Assembly (NCBI GenBank): GCA_914767715.1 | Contig: OU612072.1 | Coordinates: 24,988,001 to 25,048,000 of the forward strand | Direction of reading: 5' to 3' | Length of the DNA stretch: 60,000 bases | DNA from: Membranipora membranacea | Lineage: Eukaryota; Bryozoa; Gymnolaemata; Cheilostomatida; Membraniporidae | Part shown: piece after piece, positions 47,045 through 59,764 of the stretch | Position numbering within the stretch: position 1 is the first letter of the stretch | Layout of the letters: each line of letters starts with the position of its first letter | Translations under genes and position numbers: made by a program | Notes under the pieces: generated by a model | Told to the model about the DNA's origin: nothing | Database searches by the model: none | Seen by the model: only the letters and a program-made list of their open reading frames with translations

Positions 47045-49790
47045 TTTCAATACTACTTCGGTGTATCACTCACTCTACTTAGTCCTATATTTCAATCACC
47101 ATATAGTAAGCGCCTAACTAATTCAATTTGAAACTAAAACTACCCGTCACCATGCCCTGAATGCCTAAGTATGTATCTGTTTGGTCTCAGTCTTCTCTAT
47201 AAGTGAAAGTTGGTTTTAAACTAATTTTGATTTACTTTGTTTGTTTGTTTGCAGGTCGTGTGTGGTTTAATGGTGATTTCCTGTCTTCACAGTACAGCGT
47301 GAAAGCTTAATTCTCTAAAGAATACTTTACCACACTACTGCTAGAACTCGATCTCATATCTATAACTTTAAAGTCCTTGAGTTTTGTTTAATTTTGTATC
47401 ATTTGGTTAAAGGTAATGTTCCGATTTCTGGTGACCTGAGATGAACCTTTGGTTCTAATTCCTAAACTTTTTTAAGATTATTGAAAACAATAACAGACAA
47501 TAATAGATAATATATTGACAGCTTATTGTGTCAATTTGACAAAGGACAAATGTGTTTAACCCTTGAGTTTTGCACTCAAGATCCATCAATCACAATTAGT
47601 TGACACAAGCTCAGCACAGTTCACTTATTAGTAATAATTCATTTGAGAATAAGGATACTCCAATACCGTGTTATGTAAGTGATCGTTGCACATTCGGAAG
47701 AAAATATGGCTGCTCTTATACCCTAAGGTAATTAGAAAACATGATGTTCTTTATGATGATTTCATAAGAAAATGTCATCTGACAGTACCACCCATCGGTT
47801 TTCCAATAGGCTGGCCTATTAGCCGCCCAATAGGCATCAAAAGTGACTCAAAATCTCCATGGAGCAAATATAAAAGCTATAAGATCAACAGAGCCTTTTT
47901 CAACATGATTTCGTTTCTGTAATTAAAAGAAAGCGGTTGAGAAAATTTTAGTATTCATTGGTAAAAATCTGTAATGGGAATCCAATTACATTGTTTGAAC
48001 TCAACTCTTTTTGCTAATTATTTAGGCTTCTAAAAAAGAATATAATTTTACTTACTAGCATGCAGTGTTGTTGACAGCTAAAGTTTACAAGTTGCAGGTG
48101 AACTATTTAAAGCAAATATAACATGGCAATATAAAGATATGATCATCCGCTTTGATTGGGCAATTTAATGTACAACTGAAATATCATAGAAAATATCTGG
48201 CAATCATGAGCATATTACAAGTTAGGCTTACCATCTTCACAGTAATCATTGGTATGGAACCAGGGCTACAGGGCTGAAGCAGGTCTTATATATATTTTAA
48301 AATGATTATTGAAAAGTTCAAATTCACCACTGAAAAGAAAGATTCGACTAACTGGAACGTGATTTGTAAGGAAGGAGAAATATTTTGGTGACAGTATTGA
48401 AAGCATTGTTGATATCAGAAATGAATAAATAACCTAACTGTCATTGTTACCCCCAATGAGAATTGATGATCGGCAGCTCTTGTGAAAGAACTTTCACAGA
48501 CTTTTCGTGTCTCTGAAAAACAGAATTAGGAGACAGATTCAGTTTTAAATCAAACCTCTTTCCTAGGGCTAGTGTGGTTGCCTCTAGAAATGTCACCCCG
48601 GTTGTTTTCCTAGTGTATATTAGATTCCTCACTGATCAAGGCTGTACGACATGGTAGACTGGGAAACAATAATGCTGCTGACCGATTGTAATGGTTGCAG
48701 TTTTGCCTACAAAGCCCTGAGCTGCCCAGAAAGCCCAATATCACATGACACAATAAAAAAAGGCCATTGAACTTATCGCTCAGTGATAAATATAATTGTC
48801 ATAAAATGGAAAAAATTCATGCACTAAATAAATAAATTTTAAAGGATTAATTTTACATTCAGACACTTATCTGTCAAAAAAAAGTTTTGCGATGCACAAT
48901 AAACAAATAAATAACACTTCAAATGTCGATCTTTAATTCTATCAATGCTTGGTTATGTTATGGAACCAGGGAATGAGCATATAGCACTTGAATGCCTTCG
49001 AACTGTTACCAGTGTGAGTGAACCGCACCTATCACGCCATAAATATAGAGTCAATTCCTTACCCTGAACTGGCCATTCCCTCCTCCAAAATCAGGTTATG
49101 CAGTCCCAGAATTTGTGGTCTGCTGATTGGATGAAAAGACTGCAGAAGGTTTTATCATTACGGTAACATGACATTATCTGAGCCGAGCATCAACATAATA
49201 GGCCTATCCTAGTGTGCTATCATGTATGACAGTCACGAAAAGGTGAACATTAAATTGATAACTTATCAATTTCAAGGCTACTTTCACGGACTTGCAGTAT
49301 ATGAGGAACTATTGACGTCTTGTACTCATCTCTAATAATGGCCATACTGTCAAGCAAGAAATGCTCCTTCCATTTTCTTGTCTCTAATTGAGAACACCTA
49401 AACCTTTGATCAACATGTTAAGGTGATTGCTATGGGAGCAGGTTATTTTGTATCACTCTAGAGATCTCAATCTAATTTAGTGATCTGAACTGATAACCCA
49501 TAACCCGTAAATGGTACTATCTACTAGTGAATGTAATATGTATCAAAGATTAAATATTTACACTAGATATGCCTGTACAGAACTAACACTTCAGCATGAC
49601 TGTGACAATAATTCTGCACAGATAATCTGTCTACTATACACAAACCCGAACAAGTGATTTATATGTTGTGAAACTGTAGGTGTTGAGTTATGCATTATTT
49701 TGATATTTGAGTGGCAAATTTGAATTAACAATTTTGAGTTCGATGCAAACAAGTTTTGCTGTGTATCAGAGTAATTATATTATGTAACAC
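47045..49790. other. Intergenic, no gene seen
   Basis: AT-rich, with only chance-length frames. A frame at 47686-47922 contains a PIGFPIGWPISRPIGI run from short imperfect repeats and is not accepted as a gene. Confidence 0.5.
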
Positions 49791-49796
49791 TCATTA

Positions 49797-50020
49797 GGAC
49801 TAGGAGGTAGCTCAGTTGGTTAGAACGCCTGGCCTCTAATGTGCAAGCCTTGGAGGTCTCTGATTCGAATCATGTTGCCGTCTATTGGGCTCAATTGATG
49901 CCCCAGGTGTGCTCCTACCTGCCTGCAAACTGAGAGTATATAGGCGCGGAACATGGCGGCTGCGCCCTAAAGGCACTGAATTTCTAAATCATCGGACAGA
50001 GACAAAACTTGCGATTTTAA
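49797..50020 (+). mobile_element. SINE-A copy 6
   Basis: Nearly full length: GAGGTAGCTCAGTTGGTTAG head, GATTCGAATC B box, CAATTGATGCCC, CCTGCAAACTGAGAG, CCTAAAGGCACTG and CGGACAGAGACAAA. It lies about 560 bases upstream of the EML-E TATA box. Confidence 0.88.
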
Positions 50021-50584
50021 CCTACATTTCTAACCTACATTTTAAAACTGTTGACATCATGATAAATTGGCAGTGTGACGCCATGGTGATGGCGACTTAA
50101 TGTCAAGGTGATGGTCTCGCAGTAAATTCCATGAGCTATTGGCCATAAAGGAAATTAATATTTTATAATTATTTCCAGTCAAAATTTTGCTTATCAAGGA
50201 GGCCTCACAAAACTCCTTACTTGTCATCAATCAATCAAGAAACACAATAAAAATTTCATTTTGTGTGGATCGGCGTCAAATTTAGAACCATTTAGAACAC
50301 TCTGTGCCAAGTTTTATAATGAGGCATTTCTTTAGATACTTATACCTTTTATTTTTCAAAAGCTTTAAGAAACCATCTTTTATTTGTAAATCTACAGAGC
50401 ACATTTTTACAACATGTATTTCATCTGCAAAGATACATAAAATGCTTTACAAGTAAAACATACTATTATATTACATTATCCATATCATTGAAAGTTCTCA
50501 GGACTAGAAAATTATGAATACTCATATCATTATCTACAAATGGTATGGTATCACTACTTCCTTGTAATTGGTGGGTAAATTTGA

Positions 50585-50690
50585 TATAAAAGCTGTGAGT
50601 TGCAATATACAAATCAGCTTATACCGAGGTCTGCTAGAAGAAGGACAAACACAAAGGAATACAACTTTCCGATAAGCTTTTTATGTAAGA
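50585..50690 (+). promoter_or_regulatory. EML-E TATA box and altered leader donor
   Basis: TATAAAAG lies at 50585-50592. The following leader aligns with that of EML-C, but where EML-C has the donor TTG|GTAAGC, EML-E reads TTCCGATAAGC, so the GT appears changed to GA. A substitute donor, GTAAGA, lies at 50685-50690. The next exon begins at 50805 after ..CCTTTAG. Confidence 0.55.
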
Positions 50691-50811
50691 TCATCGAATG
50701 TATTTGCGCATTATATTTTTTTATTTTACGATTATTAAAATAACTAATGGGTACCAATCATAAGGACAATTCATAATTAATGGAATAGCATTCCTATCCT
50801 TTAGGACAACA

Positions 50812-53185
50812 ATGAAGACTGCTGTGTTGATATGTATGATGTTTGCCACCATTGTTTTGGGAGATATGGCGTATCCAAAGGATCTTCCCAGGGTCTAGTA
50901 CCTGAATCCAAGATAGCAGAGTTAGAGAAGGGGCTCGCAGATGGAACTGTAAGTTTATTCACTTGAATCTTTAATCTTATTTTATTAATATAATAACCTA
51001 TTATCTAAGAACACGGATGCACTGAAACACCCAGCACCAGTCATTGTGTATCATTGTTACGTTCACCCATGTATCATCTATCAATCAAAATGGTCTAATA
51101 TACAGCCTTACATGCTCAAGGACCTCCTGATTATTTATCAGCAAAAATAACATCGCATGGTTTTGAATTATGCGCTTGCTCAAAATCGAATGGCGCTAAA
51201 TAGGGTTGTTTATATTTTAATTTTGAATGCTAGAGCTGTTTCAATTGAAGGGCACCAGGGTGTAATATCCCCTTTTTCCTCACCCATGGTTGTCTTTGAG
51301 AACCCATAGCTGCTAGTGAATAATGCATCATGTGCACTAGATTTCAAATTTATTTGAGTAAAGTCTTAACAATGTTATGTAAAGAAAGTGCTTTTACAAT
51401 AATATATATACACTGGTGCTGTAGTGTATAAACCTGATGGTCGCTATAAAAATTGTTGTGGGAAACTTATTTTCTTTCACAAGCAAAAAATACCCATCGC
51501 CAAAACCTGCTAGGCCCGGCCTGGCCTTACACATCAGTACATTTCATTACATCACATCGTATCACATTACACTATGTCACATCGTATCACATTACATTAC
51601 ATCACATTGTATCACATTACAATACATCACATCGTATCACATTATATTACATCACATCGTATCACATTACATTACATCACATCGTATCACATTACAGAAG
51701 TTGTGTTTCATCTTGTTTCAGATCTCTATGGATAAGGAGGATGTCGCAAGATTCTTTGAGAAGGACAGAAAGAGAAGAGCTATAGATGGTGTGAGTGAGG
51801 CCTGGTGCTGCCGTGAGAAGAGAACTTACGCGTCACTCAAGAAGCCAATGGTATGTACTCATCGCTGCTATTTAATTGCAGTTTGATGCGGTCCATACTC
51901 TTTTGCAAGGACTACTAGAGTTTAAGTATTTTAGAGAACAATGAAATTGTGTGTTGCCCTTTTCGTGGTGAGACTTAATAAAGGTAAAGTATTACGTCAG
52001 CTAAGGTCATATTGATACAATGACGCATATTTGTCAAATATTGATCATCAAACCCTAACTCTCACTCAGCACAATCGTGAATGAATTTGATGGTTTTGTA
52101 TTACAACAGATGGAATCAAATGCATAATCATCATTTCATACTTGCATAGGTGGTAACCTACGCAGTTGTGAAAACTTTAAATGCAGGAGGAAGCATCAGC
52201 TGTGGTTTCGCTGGCTGGAAAAGATGTTCATCCAGCAAACAGACAAAAATGTAAGTTTTTTACTTGAGCCAAGATATCTATGTTCAGATCTCTAATTGAT
52301 CAAGTTAGAACCAATTATAGCAACCTGCTAGTTCACCGCCAGTCTCTGACTGATTAAATTATTTTGGAACCTCAACCTAAACTGCTGTTACCAGAGTAAG
52401 CACAATTTCCTTATACAATATTAGAAACATCAATAAATAATCATGTATACCCATTAAATCTTGCAGGACGATGATCCAGTATCGTGAGGATTATAACTGG
52501 GTCAGCATCCCCTCTGAAGAATGGAATATTGGATGTCCACAAACCGAAGTTGTTTGCTGTGATGGATATGTATTCAGGAAATCCTCAGACAACTGCCTAA
52601 GTGAGTTTTCAACAATAATATTGTTTTTTTTTACTTGAGCTATTGCACACAGGATTTTTTTCACGCATCTGGTCAGAAGATAGTTTTCTGATTTTGCAGG
52701 AAACATGGCATCTGTTGTCAGTTGTTATGTTGATGAAGCCTCATCAGCAAGGTTATTTTATAGAAAAACTGAAAAATGACTGCAAAATACAATGAAGCAA
52801 AGTTTATTAGCTAAAATTCTAAAAATTATGCTGACACTAGCAGTGCAGTGCTCAAATATGTTAGCTCTTTACCTGGTGTTGAATAACAAAATTAATTTGA
52901 TGACAAGATGGCACCCATCAAAAATAATCTTTTTCGTTTCATCTGCTGAAATAGTGTGATGAAGGACTTTCCTTGCAAAGTCATAGAAATCTTTCCTTCC
53001 AACCGACGATTTATCTTCAGCACTAAATACTGCATTGAAACCTATACTATGCTTTTACTTTTTTAGCTGGGCAGGAGTATGCTGACATGGTTCATCTGCA
53101 GATGAAGTACTGCCACTTTGACCTTGGAATGCTCGACACCTTCACAGCTCTCCCTGCCAATTTGCCACGTCCCAATTTTGACTAA
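50812..53185 (+). pseudogene. EML-E: close paralogue of EML-C with a one-base frameshift
   Basis: Exons are 50812-50948, 51722-51850, 52150-52250, 52467-52600 and 53067-53185. The last four have exactly the lengths of EML-C and open frames with matching phases. The signal peptide (MKTAVLICMMFATIVLG) is intact. Compared with EML-C, one base is missing in exon 1 near 50889-50893, giving an in-frame TAG about 28 codons in. The RKRR site, WCC, CGFAGWKRC, VVCCDGY and the LQMKYC segment are kept. The tenth cysteine (LPC in EML-C) is Arg, leaving nine in the mature part. The leader donor is also altered. A single-base lesion in an otherwise clean five-exon gene may be a recent null allele or an assembly error. 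If it is an error, this is a live gene. Confidence 0.75.
51545..51696 (+). repeat. 25-bp minisatellite in EML-E intron
   Basis: About six units of CATTACATTACATCACATCG plus TATCA, differing by a few bases, end 26 bases before the exon 2 acceptor. It is absent from the same intron of EML-C. It creates long but spurious open frames (ITSHRITLHY...). Confidence 0.9.
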
Positions 53186-53291
53186 CCAATCATAACAGAC
53201 TATTCTGAAGCTGACCCATACTGGCTGACAATTCACTGTAATTTATTATATACGTGAGACATGTCCTTGACTATATTACATTTCTTATAGC

Positions 53292-53297
53292 AATAAA
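53292..53297 (+). promoter_or_regulatory. poly(A) signal of EML-E
   Basis: AATAAA 106 bases after the TAA stop. Confidence 0.6.
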
Positions 53298-53299
53298 GG

Positions 53300-54015
53300 C
53301 AATCCTACTCGAATATTTCTGTGTGATCTTCCCTATCCCAGATTATACTGTTCCTTTCCTTACCGGTTAAAGTGCCATAACAGATTATCAAATCTCAACT
53401 TGGATAGCCCCTAATCATCATTTTCAGGGCAATTTTGATAAAAAAATCACATTGCTGGAAAACTTTAACTTAATAACAACCATTCTATGGAACTGGGAAA
53501 GTGGCTGTGGTACAATGCTCCATGATCAGTTGAATTAGCGATAAAAAAATCCATAATCTTTAAATTTGCCGGGTCAATCACATCATCATTTTGGCTCCAT
53601 ATTTGCACACAAAAAAAAGATTTGCAATATCAAAGTTCTCAGTGTTTAAATCATAAAAAGTCATGAAAATTTAAAGTATTCTGCACATTTTTTGTACCTA
53701 ATAATAGGTGAGGTCTGAAAATAGTGTTGCAGCAAAAAGATGTTCTACATAATTTGATTTAAAAGCGGGTTTGTTGGACCATCAGCTATTTTTACAAAAT
53801 GCCTAATTGCTTTGTTAAAAAAAAAATCATACAATTAGGACATATTAAAACTCTAACCTTTCTTTAAACAGTGGTCTGGTAAAATGACCCTCATAGCAAA
53901 CATGTGGATACTTTAGAGATGCATAATATCACAGTCATTTTAAAGTAAAGACCAAGCCGGAGCAGCAAAAGTGGCTAAAGAATGTATTTATTGGCACAAT
54001 AAAACATATACACCA
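53300..54015. other. Intergenic, no gene seen
   Basis: AT-rich spacer after EML-E. No element or exon is supported. Confidence 0.5.
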
Positions 54016-54017
54016 TG

Positions 54018-54155
54018 AGTATTTAAGCCTACCAGCACCGGTAGTTCAGTATTTAAGCCTACTAGCACCGGTAGTTCAGTATTTAAGCCTACAAACACCG
54101 GTAGTACAGTATTTAAGCCTAACTAGCACCGGTAGTTCAGTATTTAAACCTACTA
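54018..54155 (+). repeat. 30-bp minisatellite
   Basis: About 4.5 units of AGTATTTAAGCCTACTAGCA plus CCGGTAGTTC start at 54018, 54048, 54078 and 54108, with a partial unit after that. Each unit holds a small near-palindrome around CACCGGTAG. Confidence 0.92.
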
Positions 54156-54159
54156 AGTT

Positions 54160-55740
54160 GGCGTTATAAAACAGTCTTGAATTTCAATTAAATATGGTGA
54201 TATCTACACTGTTAGAAAAATTAAGTGGTTGTCAATATGAAGTCCTAATAAATAATACAGACGGTGCTCAGGTCAGGAACTACAGCTCTCACAACGTACT
54301 GCCTCACACCCGATCACTCAGTTTGATACTCAGCTGATGGTTGTTGAGTCGCTCGCTTCAAATCACTGCATATCATGGTATAAATTTTCTCTTCATACTA
54401 TTGGTATAATTAAGCTTTATATTATTTCACAATTCCTTGTTATTGAGCTCCCAGTCAACATAGTGTCTCTCTTTGGATCTTATTGCTTTTTGAATCAGAT
54501 TTCTCGGGAGTTTGTGAGAGCTACAGCCTCTTTTGTACACCTCTGATTTAATTTTCTTCACTTTCAGGATTGAATCTGATATCCATGGTGGCCAGTTAAT
54601 CCTGTTCCAAACAGTATTTCAGGTAAATGTTTATCAAGTAGCACTATGTTACCTTTGCTCGATTGGATTATTGTGTTCATTCTATGAATAGTTTGAATAT
54701 TAAAACACAATTAAATGTGGCCCAGTGCACATTAGCAGCAATCCCTCACAGTATCAACAAGACTGTTCCATATTTTGGCAGTCTTGTAATCCGGACATCT
54801 CTGGCCTATCGCTGATAATAGCTTGGTACAGGAAGATTGAGTTTGGATCTTCTCAGACATACATCATGATCATTTTGGTCATAGCACAAGTAATATAAAT
54901 TTGGAGCCAAAGTGGCATTTTTGTTTTTGTTTTGGATTATGCATTGTTAATAAGCTTGATAAGGTTTTTTCTAATGGCAATTTTTAAATTTGAAATATGG
55001 TCTACCCAGCACTTTAAAATCTTTTTTTTTTGTGTGAGCATATAGTCAACTTTTCGCTATCAAATGAATTATATACATTAAAAACAGTTTGGGTCCCAAG
55101 GTTGAATCCTGGGGAGCTCTGCAAGCTATGGGAAATTTTGAAAATGTGTTTTTATCATAGCGTACATATTGCGAACGATCGGACAGAATTGCAACCATAA
55201 TATAGATTAGTAAATTTATGGACTGAGGTGAGAGTCGTCCTATTACTCAAATTTCTTATTCATGCTTTGTCAACAAGCTGTTAAAGTTGTTTAGCTAGAG
55301 TTTAGAGTTGTTACGCCAAAATATTTAATTGTTTGAAAAGATTCCTGTGTTGCACATGATTGTGTGTGAAATTTCTTTACTATACAAATAAAGGATGTTA
55401 ATTTTTTGCACAGTAACAGTATATATAGCTGATAAACAAAATGTCACAACACGCTGTGGAGTTATTGGCATGAGGTGATTTAGTATTAAACAAGTAATTT
55501 TATTTACTGTAAACCAGTGTCCACCGGTATCAGCTTGATGAAGGAGAGGCAAAGCAAAACATCCCTGGTAAGCTCTAGATTTATGTATTTTAATTCTTAT
55601 TACCTGTTAATTATCATCACAAAATACTATTACTTGACAGAGCACTCGACATTTATATTTATAGCATTAAAATGTATGAAAAGGGATATGATAAAATATT
55701 TATATTTGTTATTGAAGAGAAAGAATTAAGGTATATTGTG
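54160..55740. other. Intergenic between EML-E and EML-F
   Basis: No exon, promoter or element could be supported. Frames are short and lack splice context. Confidence 0.5.
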
Positions 55741-55751
55741 TTTTACGATGT

Positions 55752-57569
55752 GTGGCGATTGCTGTTTGTACAAATGGGAGAGATGTGTACCCTGAAGATC
55801 TACAGCGTGGTGCGGTAACCGATGTTTAGGTTGCATATCTGGATCAGGGCATCAAGGATGGAACCGTCAGTGCAAATTGAAATGATGTATATTTCATTAC
55901 TGAAACTGAGTCAATTTGCTCTCTCCCGTCAATACAAATATTTTGGACACTGATTAGGACTTGCTCACTTTGGCAGTTATTATATTGGACAAATTCAGAT
56001 AATCTTTGCAAATTTTCATTACCTTTTTTGAGAGGTATTAAATAATGCGCAAATTTGAGCCTGAAAATTTACATAAATGATAGTATTTTTCTGTAATAAA
56101 ACACATAATTGCAACTTTACTTTCTTGCGGTATATGGATGAGTTGTGCTGATTTCAGTTTCATCTCACCATTTACTTCTGTTTTATTCGTTGTCAGTTAA
56201 TTTTGTAGAAAACCTCAAAATCATCTGAAAACAGGAAAGTCAATCCACTGGTTTTGAGAGGATTTGACGACCCTGGCATTGTACCACATGACTATTTCCA
56301 AAATACCTATTGCTATGTCTTACATTGGATTGCGGTATCAGAGGGAAATTTTGTAAAACCTCTTGCAAAGAATAGAACAAAAAAACAGACAACCTTGACG
56401 CCTGGTGCTGCAATGATCCATCGGGGTAAGAAAAATATTATGCTATGATGGCTGCACACTTTCAGGAATATTTTTAGCACAAATTGCAGTTCTAATGAGT
56501 GTCTTATAAAATTGACATTTGGATGTTTATTTCTGACATAGAAAAATTATCATGTATTCGGATCATCAACAGACATAACTTTTTTAACTGGAATTTAGGA
56601 AATTTATTCACCCATTGAGCTGGAACCATCAACCTTGAAAGCACCCCCAGTGAGACTCAACTAAATACTCCTGATTACCAGGCAGTGGATAGCAAGGCCG
56701 CAAACTGATTGCCTAGTCTCGTCATCCCCTAATCAGATAGCCTGATCGGAATGAGGTATAATATTGCTGCTAATGCTTGAGACAACAGAATAGCGATCTA
56801 GTCATGATTTATAGATTAAGTCCCAGTGTCCCTGTTTACACACCATTATTGTAATGTGTTTGTGTTGTACAAGAAGTTGGCTGGTTATTTCTTATTAAAT
56901 TCTGAAGCAGCATTTTGTTGAGCGTTTTGTGGAGATTGGTAAAAAATGTTATCAAAAGATAGATACAGATTTTTAAATCCAACACGATTAAGACTCAGTA
57001 CCGAAACTCAAAATTTCAATTTATAAAATGGATTGTTTATGATTTTTCAAGGACTCGAGCTACCTCCTGGAGGGACAGTTGTCCTGAGGAACAAGTGGTT
57101 TGCTGCCGTCGCTATGATCAGGAGCTGGTAACTGCCTTTGTGAGGTTCACATGTGAATTTTACTCCATAAGATTTTTGACATTTTATTGGATTTGTACTT
57201 TCAATGAAACTACATAGCCGATAGAGAAATCTACTGAAAGAAAATTTGGCTAAAAAGCAATATAAAACTTTGTCAATTATCATAATTTTTATAAATTCGT
57301 CACATCATAAAGCCGTTTTGTTCATGAGCGAGTTAATGGGAAGTTCATGCCCATAATATGTACTACCAAAATTTACTTTGATACGAATAAGAAATCCTAC
57401 AATAATTTAACAACCTTATGTATTTGTTATTTGAGCTTTCTCTGAGACTTCAGACTTGGTTGAGCTCCAAATGTTATATTGCCATCCCAACCTTGGAATT
57501 GCTCAGACATTCACAACTCTTCATTTTTACATCCCATGCCCTAGATTTGACATGCATTACACGATCTAA
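55752..57569 (+). pseudogene. EML-F: decayed EML-C-type paralogue
   Basis: Recognisable pieces of the five-exon gene. Exon 1 remnant, about 55752-55865: ..DVYPEDLQRG.. aligns with VYPEDLPKG of EML-C, but the start codon is gone and a TAG follows. Exon 2 piece, ending at 56425 before GTAAG: ..NLDAWCCNDPS. Exon 4 piece, about 57052-57139: ..SCPEEQVVCCRRY.., then a frame slip before NC and a GTGAGG donor. Exon 5, about 57449-57569: DLVELQMLYCHPNLGI.. through IPCPRFD, open to TAA. Exon 3 was not found, as in EML-A. The last exon is the best preserved. Three separate lesions make this a pseudogene with good confidence. Confidence 0.75.
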
Positions 57570-57611
57570 AACCATGATGTACGCATTTTGACTAAATAAT
57601 CTCACAATTGC

Positions 57612-57617
57612 AATAAA
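57612..57617 (+). promoter_or_regulatory. poly(A) signal of EML-F
   Basis: AATAAA about 43 bases after the exon 5 stop, in the same relative place as in EML-C and EML-E. Confidence 0.5.
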
Positions 57618-57619
57618 GA

Positions 57620-59750
57620 ACCTTACTACGGATTCACATATATGGTTTAGCGCTTGGCAACTTCCATTGTATTGACACAACTTCCATGTCAAGTTATAAG
57701 TTTCAGGTAATTATGTGATGAATAACAAGTTTTAGGTTTTTTTAACAATAGTCATTAACTAAAAAAAATAGTGAGTCAATTAATTTGCTTAGTAATATCA
57801 GAAGGGATTATGCCTGCAACCCAGTGTCAAATAAATTAATCAGTGATGAACACATGCTAAGCAAAGATACTATTACTCAAATGACAAGTTTGACCTGCAA
57901 AAACTCGCAAAGAATACAAAGAGGAAACTCAACCTTCATATTTAACTCTGACAATCATGGAACTTTTTTTAGCACAAAAACATATCGCTGTGACGGCACT
58001 AAACCACTATGCCGCACACGCTAGCAAACATGAAGTGTCAAGTTGTAAGAGGGTAGGGGTGTAAGCTTGCTAAAAATAGTTACAGTCTTAGCATTTATAA
58101 AGGATTATTAGAACAGACAAAATATAGTGAGGGGATTGAATGTATGATTAGCATGTGTCCTCAGTGTTTAATATATGCAACAGTCAAAGAGACTGAAATT
58201 CCCCACAGTGTATCCATAGATGTAATCTAATTTGTAAACAACTTGGCTGATTCAAGCTTTTGATACTGATGTGTTCATGTTATTCAGCACCTAAATATCC
58301 TACCCTTTGTTTGACCCTGGAGGACCAAAATAACCAATAATACATATCTGTGAATTCGTATTCAAGACCTATAAAGGTTTTGAATTTGAATTGACATCCC
58401 TCAAACTAACATAGCCAGGCTTTTAGAATATTTAAAATGCCACATTATTGCTAAGTGAAGCTAGTAATTAAAAATGGTCTATTCTAGTGCACTGATGACG
58501 GTTTTACTTGGGTTTAGTGACAGGAGAATACACTGAACAAAAACTAAAAAATAAGGGAGGAGTAATCAATTATCTCCCCTGCTCCTCTTGAGTGAAATAG
58601 GTGCTGATGCATCTTCTAAAAAAATGATTCCTTGTTAGTCAGCCACTGTTTGTTTATTGTAATTATGGGCAGGTATGGCAATGAATAATCAGAATATCTT
58701 TTACAAATCATTACAATGGAGCAGAAACAAAACAAAGTAAGTATCCCACAATGCAACAGTCCTGAAAATTTGATAGTGATATGTTGAGAGCTTATATACT
58801 TTGCCTGCAGGACTGATGCTTGATAACCTTTTGATGGTTTTATACATATACATAGCACGGCTCTGAATGATTGGTTATTGTACTAATGATAGGCCAAGTA
58901 AGGAATATGATATTGTCAGAAGTTTAAAAACAGTAAGTATTGTGTTATTGTCTGTCAGCGACACAACGTAGTGAGTCTAGAGCCCGCAATAAGAAGGCTC
59001 TCATACTAACCATTTCACAGAGTTTAAATATAACACCACTGGGTAATGAGCACCAGGCAGTTTTATATAGTCCTTGAGCCAAAATATCCAATAGCAAAAT
59101 ATTATGAAAGGGATTTGTTATTACACACTGGAGCAGGGATCTTTGTACAGAAACATGTTCTGCGCTTCACCATTACCCCTTCTGCTTCTGCTTTTTAATT
59201 GTAGACGACTGGGTCCTTATAACAATATTCTGTAGCGAGATTTGTCTGTAGATAATGTCACGTCGTTATAAATATCAGTGTAGCGATAGCAGAATTTGGC
59301 AGATTGCTGTGGTTGTGGCTGAAGTGCGTTGACAGCGTCTCGCATCCAACCGGATTTCAGTCCTGGTGTTCCTAATGATTTGGGATCACTTGGGTAGAGA
59401 TTAGTACACGTGTATGGGGTGATGTAATAACAGTGCTAAAATGGACAGACAAGGGATGATCAAGAAAACAATATTGACAGTAGAGATGTGGTGGATGAGT
59501 GGTACCCACAGCGTATTTTATCAACCTTATTTACGAGGATGATCAATATCATTAACTATCATTAAAAAGGCTCAGCCAGTGACGCTGGAATGCGTACAAG
59601 AGAAGGGCAACACAGGGCACAACAAGCTGTGGCGGTGTGCGGACAAGCTATCAGGCCATGTTGACGGAGGTTACTTTACCATCACCAAGGCTCGATCAGC
59701 ATAATTTTGTGTGATGTGTCACGGCAGGATTGAGGCGAATGTGATGTTTA
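57620..59750. other. Intergenic, no gene seen
   Basis: AT-rich, with no supported exon. From about 59450 the base composition becomes richer in GC, leading into the terminal tandem repeat. Confidence 0.5.
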
Positions 59751-59764
59751 AAGAATATAAATTA

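Noticed and set aside
51437-51886. A 149-codon open frame rich in HYITSHRIT repeats
   Set aside because: Most of it is translation of the 25-bp minisatellite, with different frames open at once; only the end overlaps the real EML-E exon 2.
51545-54155. CRISPR-like array
   Set aside because: The repeats are contiguous without unique spacers and the genome is eukaryotic; they are minisatellites.
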